Source: Methanosphaera sp. (GTDB taxonomy: Archaea; Methanobacteriota; Methanobacteria; Methanobacteriales; Methanobacteriaceae). From it: a DNA stretch of 64,000 nucleotides. This document shows, in pieces, positions 47,001-55,000 of the stretch (positions are counted from its first letter, which is position 1; each line of letters starts with the position of its first letter). The stretch covers positions 62,001 to 126,000 of the forward strand of contig NZ_JALEKL010000009.1 in the NCBI RefSeq assembly GCF_022768985.1. Direction: 5' to 3'. Position numbers and translations under genes: made by a program. The notes beneath the pieces were generated by a model, which did not search any database, was not told the origin of the DNA, and was given only the letters and a program-made list of their open reading frames with translations.

Positions 47001-50000
47001 TGCAAAAGGTGAAATGATAAATATTCCAGAATGTTCACAAGTAATACTTAGTGGAGAATTTACAGATAAAAACTTTACAGTTACAGTACCAGGAACTCTT
47101 ATAACCTGTGATGAAAATGGTATAATTAGAAATGGTAAAGTAAGAATTGATTCAAATGCAACAAGTGCAACAATTTCACATATAAACATTAACAATACAA
47201 ATACAACAATCGATGCATCCATTGAAAATGCAGCAACAAATGCCATAATTGTAAATAACACAATTTACATGCAACAGGCAACAGGAATTACACAGGGAAT
47301 TAAAAACTATGCAGGATATACTTTAATTAGAGCAAACAATGTAACAGTATACGGTCCATGTGTAGGTATTGACTGGAATGGTGAAGCTATTGCAAATACA
47401 ATAGGTATTGTAACACTTTATGGTGATAATGTAAGAATTCTAAATAACAACATAAAAGTATTCCAAACAAACGGAACTACAGCAGAAGCATACGGTACAA
47501 CAGATGGTATTGATGTACGTGGAAATAGAGTAAGTGTTTTAAACAATAACATTGAAGTAAATGCACAAGTATACACCTATGGTATTAATGTTATGGGAGA
47601 AAAACTAAAAATTCAAAACAATACAATTAATATGAAATCTGAAAGATATGTTGCAGGAATTCAGGCAGGTAGTGACTACAGTGGAATATATAATTGTAAA
47701 AATGTAAATATTACAAACAATAAAATTACAGGAATTGCAAATAAAACAAGCAAAAATGCATCAGATGCAGTAGCATATGGTATAATCTCATCAAGTATGG
47801 GAGGAAGCATGTGTGAAAAAATAAAAATAGACAATAACACAGTAGATCTTAAATCTAATGTTGGATATGGTATGGAAATCTACACATGTATAAATACAAA
47901 TATTACAAAAAATAACATAAAAGTAGATGCAATCTATGCAACAGGTATTGGTGTTTCAAAATCAATAAACAACAACATTAAATTAAATAATATAACAACA
48001 CATGGAAACTCTCTTAAAACAATAGGAGCAGTATCAGAAGATATAGAACCTGCAAATGCTGGTATAAACCTTGATAGTGGAAGTCATTACACAAACATTA
48101 CAAACAATAAAATATACTCAGATGATACAAACAACACAGCAAAAACAGTAAATGTAAAAGCTAACAACAATGACATCCTAATTGCAAACAACATAGTAGA
48201 TACAAACACACTTAATGGTCAAGATTCAATAGCACTTGCAACTGGAGTAGATGTAAAATCAGAAAACAATACACGAAACATAATAATTATAACACAAGAT
48301 AACTACTCACAATACTTTGATGCAAATGGTAAAATGCTCGATACAATACAAGCAAACCTAGCAATTACACTTAGTGGAGAATTTACAAATAAAACATTCA
48401 AAGTAACAAAAGCAAATCTTCTCATTACAGGAGATAATACAGCACAAATTATAAATGGACAAATCCTAATTAACTCTAAAAATACAACACTTAAAAACAT
48501 AAAAATTAATGATACAGATGCAACATTTAACTATGCAATACAAAACAATGGAGAAAATACATTAATTGACAACAACACAGTATACATCTCAAAAACAACA
48601 GGTATTGTAAATGGTATACAAAACAATGCAGATAATGTAACAATTGCAAATAACAATGTAACAGTAGAAGGACCAAGTAATAACATCCCATGGAGTTATG
48701 ATGTAAGCTATGCTGATACAATAGCAATAATAACAGCAGATTCAGAAGATGTATTAATTGAAAATAACACAGTTACAGCATTACATAATAATAAAACAAC
48801 ACCAGCATCAACAGGTACAATCTATGCAATTGAAGCATATGGTATGACAGTTACAATTAATAACAACACAGTAGTTGTATATTCACCAAAATATGCATAT
48901 GCAATAAATACAGTAGGATGTGAAGATGTATATGTTACAAATAACAACATCAAAGCAACATCTGAAAGATACATTGCAGGTATACAACTTGGAGATGCAC
49001 CAGATGCAGAAGTATTAAACAACACAATTAATGGTGTATGTGCAAATACAACAGCATTAACAAATGAAGAAGCAATAGGATATGGAGTAATAGTACAAAG
49101 TATCATGGGAATGTGTGATAACACAATAATTAACAATAACATAATTAATATTAACTCAACAATAGCATACGGTGTTGAAGTATTCTCATCAAGATATTCA
49201 AACATTACAAACAACAACATTACACTCAATGGTGCATATAGTATTGGTGTAGGATTAGCACTATCAAGACCTGTAAATATTACAGCAAACAACATAAAAA
49301 TATGTGGTGATAGTTCACAAAAAATAAATCCAATTACTGAAAATGTTCAACCAGCAATTTCTGGAGTTGTAACAACACAAGGTGCATGTAATGCAACAAT
49401 ATTAAACAATAACATCCATGTTATCGACTTAAATGGTAATGCAACAGGTGTTCTTATTGGTAATGTAACACTTAAAAATTCAATTGATGCTACAGTTAAA
49501 AATAACATTATTGATACAAACACATTACATGGAAATGATGCAGTATTAAATACTACAACATCAAATATGATTGTAGAAAACAATACAGGACTTATAACAA
49601 CAATAACAGAAGATAACTACTCACAATACTTCAATGAAAATGGTGAAATGATAAATATTCCACAATATACACAAGTAATACTTAGTGGAGAATTTACAAA
49701 TAAAACATTCACAATCACAACACCATACATTACAATATCAGGTGATAATACAACAATATACAATGGTAAAGTAACAATTAATAATGCAGCAATGGGAGTA
49801 ATCCTATCTGGTATTAAAATTAACAATACAAATACAACAATAGAAGTATCACTTGAAAACAATGCAGACAATACAGTAATTGCAAATAACACAGTATACA
49901 TGGAAAAAGTAAGTGGTACAACAAATGGTATTAAAAACAAAGCATCAAATGTTGTAATTTCAGGTAATAATGTAGTAGTATATGGACCATGTGCAGGTAT

Positions 50001-51861
50001 TGACTGGGCTGGTGATGGTATTGTAAAAACAATTGCAATAGCAACACTTGGTGGAGATAATGTAACAATTGCAAACAATACAGCAAAAGCATTACAAGCT
50101 CCAAATTCAGTAGTTGAAATGTATGGTTCAATTGATGCTGTAGAATTAAAAGGTACAAATATACGTGTTGAAAACAACAATATTACAGCAAAAGCTGAAG
50201 GTGCAGGATTTGTATATGCATTAAATGGTCTTGGAATGGCTGATGTAAACATTACAAACAATACAATTGAAGCATACAGTGAAAGATACATTGCAGGTAT
50301 ACAAATTGGTAGTGACTTCATATCAGGTATTGATGGAGCAAATGTATTAATTGCAAACAATAGAATTATTGGAAATTCCAAAAACTTAACAGTACTTGCA
50401 GATAATGAAGCTATGGCATATGGTATTATATCATCAACCATGGGTGGAAATGCATGTAAAAATACAACAATTATTAACAACACAATTGATATGAATGCAA
50501 CTGTAGGATATGGTCTTGAATTATATGGAACACAGACAACAACAGTTAAAAACAATACAATTATAATGAGAGGCATATATTCAATAGGTATGGGATTTGC
50601 TCATGCAGCAGGAAATATAATTGATTCAAATAATATTACAACATATGGAGATAGTTCATTAAAAATACAGTCAGTTGTTGAAGAAATTGTACCTGCAAAT
50701 GTAGGTATAAAACTACAACAAGGTAGTGGTAATTCAAATATTACAAACAACCAAATATTAACAATTGATGAAAATAAAAAAGCTACAACAATTAATGTAG
50801 TTGGAAGTGACGATGTAATTATTAAAAACAACATTGTAGATACAAATGTACTTAATGGTGAAGAATCAATATCTGCAAATGGAACAGGTGTAAAATCAGA
50901 AAACAATACAAGTTACAAATCAAAAACACAAACAGTAGTAGATCTTCCAAGTGAAGCTGTAACATCAACAAACATAACAATAAAAGTTAATGTAATTGAC
51001 ATAAATACAAATGAGAAAATAAACTCAGGTTATGTTGTAATTAAAGTGAATGGTAAAACAATACAAGTGGATGGTTCATCAAAAATCAGATTTATAAATG
51101 GAACAGCACAAGTTACATATTCACTCCTAGGATTTACAGCAAAAGACTATGATGTAGTTGTAAAATACAGTGGAGATAATTTAAATCTTAAATCTGAAAA
51201 TTCAACAACATTCACAGTAGTTAAAACTAACATGACACTTGAAAGTAAAACACTTACAAAGTATGCATCAGAAGAAATAGAAGTTAATGAAACACTAAGA
51301 GATGTAAATGGAAACGTGCTTTCAGGACGTAACAAAGTTGCTGTAAAACTTAATGGTAAAACCATATACAATGGTGAAGTAATTGATGGTAAATTATACT
51401 TTAAAGTAAAACTTCCAGCAGATCTTCGTCCAGGAGTAAGTAATCTTACAATTATTATTGGTGAATCAAAAACAACAAATGCAAACTCAGTAAATTACAC
51501 AATTAACGTTGAAAAACAGGATGTAATTATTACAATTGAACCTGTAGCATCTATGCCAGGAAGATACACAACATTTAAAGCAACAATGAGAACTGCTATT
51601 TCAAATATGACAGTAAATGGTGGTAAATTCTCAGTAAAAATAAATGGTAAAACAATTACACCAATGAATACTGATAAAACACCAAGTAATGAAACTCCAA
51701 GAGTATATAATGGTGAAGCAGTGCTTAAAACATTCATACCTAGTGATATGTCAGCTAAAAAATACGATATTACATTCACATATGCTGGTGACAACTATAC
51801 TAATGGATGTAAATGTACACTTAATGATGGATTAATAGTTATTGCTAAAGTTAAAGCATAG
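44047..51861 (+). CDS. Giant modular adhesin-like protein with five tandem beta-helix modules
   Basis: The 2604-residue exported protein starts with a signal peptide (MLNKKSSFILLALLIVFLTG, cleavage near ATAADT) and a Thr/Lys spacer. Five modules of 438-442 residues follow, beginning at residues 95, 536, 978, 1418 and 1856. Each opens with a (D/E)NY..YF block, an LSG(E/D)F(T/E)(D/N)K(N/T)F strand, and NNTxxxx-type beta-helix rungs, and each contains a GYG(L/M/I)E(L/I/V)Y segment. One C-terminal unit (about 2295-2604; LPSEAVTSTNITIKVNV and three Ig-like folds) closes the protein. The single-module neighbours have the same ends, so this gene looks like an expanded version. Modules 2 and 5 are nearly identical in places. 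AAGGAATTGA precedes the ATG. Confidence 0.88.
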   Translation: MLNKKSSFILLALLIVFLTGLTAATAADTNDSQAISESVNVASADVISQVDVTTQTNDVVTTTANKPTQKKAIKNEKVVKKDDTTTNTTTNINKDNYNTYFDSTGTTLDTIKENTTIILSGDFEDKNFQITTPNLYITGDDTTNIKNGQIRIDVAASGVTLTNIKINNTNITSFDSSIENSAENVTISNNNVFMEKVSGFTYAIRNYGANTKITQNNVTLNGPCTDIDFSGEGLANTIAIVTLYCENVSIANNNVSVNQANGTTPTSYGTIECIDMKGKNITVNNNTLSIKAKKFVYAVNALGAEDVKITNNKIHAESERYTAGVQYGTDYSGLYESKGLYLANNNIKCISKKASASDDEAIAYGAIASSNPGYSCENVTLENNTINLNANVGYGIEVYTVTGSKVNKNNINVNGSRAMGIVYAHSINNMVDSNIINTTGDNSTKIGSVVEEITPVNVGIQLQQGSHFTNITNNQIYTEDKKDQAKTINVASVNDVIIKNNILDTDKEHGQATISAKGTDITLENNTRYTIIITKENYSLYFDDDGVITGLEENDAITLSGEFTDKNFIITLPGINVFGDNTTIIRNGRILITEDAMNVVISGIKINNTNTTIEASIENQADNTVVANNTVYMTKKTGTTNGIKNTASNVVISDNNVTVYGPSENIGWDSGSSLTNTIAIATLDGYNVTVTNNIAKALQNPNTEAEAYGTIDGIEVKGTEVRVNNNTIVVEGKYTSFVYAINGLGMADVNITNNRIEAYSERYIAGIQVGSDFTSGIDGANVLIANNTIIGNSKNLTDLPDNEAMAYGIISSTMGGSACENITIINNNIAMNATVGYGLELYTTNKVKVINNTITMRAPYAMGMGFAHATENIIDSNNITTYGDSSVGIQGVVEEIQPANVGIQIQQESDDTNITNNRVITFDAASGALAINVEDSNNLVVKNNIIDTNTDHGTKAMSIPKGQSVENNTGYITTVTKDNYSQYFNAKGEMINIPECSQVILSGEFTDKNFTVTVPGTLITCDENGIIRNGKVRIDSNATSATISHININNTNTTIDASIENAATNAIIVNNTIYMQQATGITQGIKNYAGYTLIRANNVTVYGPCVGIDWNGEAIANTIGIVTLYGDNVRILNNNIKVFQTNGTTAEAYGTTDGIDVRGNRVSVLNNNIEVNAQVYTYGINVMGEKLKIQNNTINMKSERYVAGIQAGSDYSGIYNCKNVNITNNKITGIANKTSKNASDAVAYGIISSSMGGSMCEKIKIDNNTVDLKSNVGYGMEIYTCINTNITKNNIKVDAIYATGIGVSKSINNNIKLNNITTHGNSLKTIGAVSEDIEPANAGINLDSGSHYTNITNNKIYSDDTNNTAKTVNVKANNNDILIANNIVDTNTLNGQDSIALATGVDVKSENNTRNIIIITQDNYSQYFDANGKMLDTIQANLAITLSGEFTNKTFKVTKANLLITGDNTAQIINGQILINSKNTTLKNIKINDTDATFNYAIQNNGENTLIDNNTVYISKTTGIVNGIQNNADNVTIANNNVTVEGPSNNIPWSYDVSYADTIAIITADSEDVLIENNTVTALHNNKTTPASTGTIYAIEAYGMTVTINNNTVVVYSPKYAYAINTVGCEDVYVTNNNIKATSERYIAGIQLGDAPDAEVLNNTINGVCANTTALTNEEAIGYGVIVQSIMGMCDNTIINNNIININSTIAYGVEVFSSRYSNITNNNITLNGAYSIGVGLALSRPVNITANNIKICGDSSQKINPITENVQPAISGVVTTQGACNATILNNNIHVIDLNGNATGVLIGNVTLKNSIDATVKNNIIDTNTLHGNDAVLNTTTSNMIVENNTGLITTITEDNYSQYFNENGEMINIPQYTQVILSGEFTNKTFTITTPYITISGDNTTIYNGKVTINNAAMGVILSGIKINNTNTTIEVSLENNADNTVIANNTVYMEKVSGTTNGIKNKASNVVISGNNVVVYGPCAGIDWAGDGIVKTIAIATLGGDNVTIANNTAKALQAPNSVVEMYGSIDAVELKGTNIRVENNNITAKAEGAGFVYALNGLGMADVNITNNTIEAYSERYIAGIQIGSDFISGIDGANVLIANNRIIGNSKNLTVLADNEAMAYGIISSTMGGNACKNTTIINNTIDMNATVGYGLELYGTQTTTVKNNTIIMRGIYSIGMGFAHAAGNIIDSNNITTYGDSSLKIQSVVEEIVPANVGIKLQQGSGNSNITNNQILTIDENKKATTINVVGSDDVIIKNNIVDTNVLNGEESISANGTGVKSENNTSYKSKTQTVVDLPSEAVTSTNITIKVNVIDINTNEKINSGYVVIKVNGKTIQVDGSSKIRFINGTAQVTYSLLGFTAKDYDVVVKYSGDNLNLKSENSTTFTVVKTNMTLESKTLTKYASEEIEVNETLRDVNGNVLSGRNKVAVKLNGKTIYNGEVIDGKLYFKVKLPADLRPGVSNLTIIIGESKTTNANSVNYTINVEKQDVIITIEPVASMPGRYTTFKATMRTAISNMTVNGGKFSVKINGKTITPMNTDKTPSNETPRVYNGEAVLKTFIPSDMSAKKYDITFTYAGDNYTNGCKCTLNDGLIVIAKVKA
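44329..50930 (+). repeat. Five in-frame tandem repeats of about 1320 bases
   Basis: Module starts are at 44329, 45652, 46978, 48298 and 49612, giving spacings of 1323, 1326, 1320 and 1314 bases, all multiples of three. The last ends near 50930. Sequence similarity is highest between the second and fifth copies. Confidence 0.85.
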
Positions 51862-51877
51862 CTTAATCTATTCAACT

Positions 51878-51911
51878 CTCCCCCATATTTTTTTTATTTT
51901 TTTTTTGAATT
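51878..51911 (+). terminator. C5 cluster plus T tracts after the 2604-residue adhesin-like gene
   Basis: CTCCCCCATA is followed by an eight-T tract and then a longer T run a few bases on, starting about 17 bases after the stop codon. No stem-loop is apparent. Confidence 0.45.
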
Positions 51912-52095
51912 ACTATTTTAAAATTTCCTTTAAATTACTAATGTCTTTTTTAATTTTTCTTAAAATTACTTAATTAATTATGGTTAACTATATTAGTTAT
52001 ATCAAATTAATATTGTTATCAGTGTATAAAAGAAATTTTAATAATTATCAACATTAATTAAAAGGTTTTTCAATGCACTAAAAAAGGAGTTATAT

Positions 52096-55000
52096 ATGAT
52101 GAAAAATAAAAAGATCTTTTCATTATGTATGATGATTTTTATAATTTTGATTTGTATAACGGCAGTAAATGCACAAGAAACACAAAACAATAACACACAA
52201 ACAACAATAGAACAACTAAATAATACAACAGCAGACATACCAACACTAGCAACTGATGATAATATAGATAAATTATCATTAAAAGAACCAACGACGGTAT
52301 CAAAACAAACTGAAACTAAAAATATAAAGCAGAAAAAAAGTAGCAGTACAGATAAACAATCAACAACTACTACTACAACTAAATCTGCTAAAGAATCAAA
52401 AGACAATATAACTCAACAAGACGATAATGGAAACATTAAAGTTCCAACAACAAACAAACAAATCAAAACTGACTCAGTAAAAGTAATTAAAACCGAAAGC
52501 ACCAAGTATAATATACAAGGTAATGTAACTTGCGTATTAAACAAAACAACAGGAAAATATGTTGGTGGTGAAGAAGACGGTTACGGAGTTAAGGATGCTA
52601 AAGTAACACTTTATGATGCAAAAGGTAAACTCATAGCTACAACAAAATCAGATGAAAAAGGTAATTATATCTTTAGCAAACTAAATCCAGGAAAATATAA
52701 AGTAAAATATGAATATGGTACATATCTTGCAGGTGATGAAGAAATAACAATCACCAATGAAACAGTTCTAATGAACCATGTATTTATACCAGATATAGTA
52801 TTTATAACATCAAGTCAAGGACTAGAAGAGGGACAATATAAGAAGATACAAATTCTTAAAAGTTTAAGTGATCGTATCTTGTTCCTTGAATCATACAACC
52901 TAGATAGTACATATGATACATCTGCACATTGGATGCTAGATTATGCAAACTTCATACTAGTTGACATGTACAGCCAAGGACTTGGATTTGGAGTAGATCC
53001 TAACCTTATACGAGACTCTCCAGCTTCCAAAAATCATATGATAGCATATACCTTTGGTATGTATAATGATGCTATGCTACTATCACTTGGATGGGGATAT
53101 CTAGGAAATAACCCACATTCAATAGAAAATACATATATGGGTTCATATTGGCAAGCAGAAGCTACCAAAAATGAAACTGTAACAAGAATTAACATGCAAA
53201 ATATGCTTGACTATATCAGATTCCTTCTTGGAGAAACTGACATAAATCCTACACTTGTAGGTAATGGACCAAGAATGCCAGGACCACAATGGGGTGTATA
53301 CTACCCAGGTTATACAAGAACAGTTCCATCACCAGATGCAGAGTTAATTAATAAATGGATTCATATAGATCCAGGATACAATGCAGATGGTGCAGGAAGT
53401 CTTAACTGGATGACAAACTATTATAACCACTGGATTGTTGAACATCAAGATCCAGTCGAGTTACTTCAAAACTTCGAAACATGGTATAATAAGAATGTAA
53501 ATCTTAAAGGTCCATTTGTTGTAATTATAAGCTACTATGAAACTACAGCAGAAGTAGAAGCATTAATTAAAGAATTTGAAAAACAAGGTAAACCAGTATT
53601 TTGTTTATATCAGTATGCTACTACAACTCCATCAATGACCGAATTACTTGAAATTGCAGCAACAAAAGGTTTAAAACGTGGAATTAGTGCTGGAAGTTCA
53701 CTTTATGGATGGTCAACATCATATTCAACAATGAATACAAACACAACTGTTAATTCATACCTAAAAACTAACATAACAATACTAAATGCACTATCAGGTA
53801 TTAGTAAAAAAAGTTATGAAAGTGAATATGGACCACAATCAGAATGGACATACCAAGTTACAATTCCAGAATTTGAAGGTATTATTGGACCTATTCCAAT
53901 ATCATATATTGATGATGATGGAAAAACAGTAATTATAAGTGAAAGTGTTAAAAAACATGTACAGCTTGTAAAAGGTTGGGCAAATCTTAAAGAAAAGAAA
54001 AATTCAGATAAAAAAATTACCATTATGGTTTATGATTATCCACCAGGAAAAGCAAACATAGGTGCATCATATCTTGATGTATTTACAAGTACACATGATT
54101 TACTTGTACAACTTGCACTCCAAGGATATGACCTAGGAATGGATATTAAAGATATTCCTACAGCAGAAGAATTAACTACAATGATGATTGATGCTGGTAA
54201 CAAAGGTGGATGGGCACAAGGTTTCCTTGAAAAATATATCAAAGAAAACAATGCTACAATCACTAAAAATCATCAACTTATCAGTAAATCTGAATTTGAA
54301 GTAATGTTTAATCAACTACCTAAAAACTTACAAGATCAAATGATAAAGTCATGGAATACAGGTCTTGGAAATGGATCAATGATCTATAACAATTCATCAA
54401 TTCTTATTCCAGGATTCTATCTTGGTAATGTTTTCATAACATCACAACCTGCAAGAGGTTGGGATTCAGTAGCTGATTACCACAGTGATACACTTGCACC
54501 ACCACAACAATATGTAGCCTTCTATAAATACCTATACCAATACTTCCAAGGTGTTAAAGGATCAAGTACAGATGCTATAATAAGTATGGGTACACACGGA
54601 ACCCTTGAATGGCTTCCAGGACGTAATCTTGGACTTCAAAGTAGTGATTGGACCTTCCAATTAACAGAAGTACCTATTATATATCCATACATTGTATCTA
54701 ACCCTGGAGAAGGTATGACTGCAAAAGAAAGAAGCTTCGCTCAAGTTATTACACACATGACTCCTGTAACAACAGCTTCAACATTATATGGTGAATACTC
54801 ACAACTTAGTGATGCTATATCAAATTATGATAATAACAAAAAAATTGGTGATGAAAGCAACATGGCATACTACAAAGAGTTAATATTAAATATTACCTCA
54901 ACAAATAGTAGTTTCCCAACAGCAAACTTCCTTAAAATGCAGGAAAACATCACACAATATAAGTATGCACGTGATATGAACGATATAATGCTCATGGAAT

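Noticed and set aside
44329-50930. CRISPR-like interpretation of the regularly repeated sequence
   Set aside because: The repeats are about 1320 bases, coding and in-frame, with no short identical repeats and unique spacers. No CRISPR array or cas gene was seen in the window.
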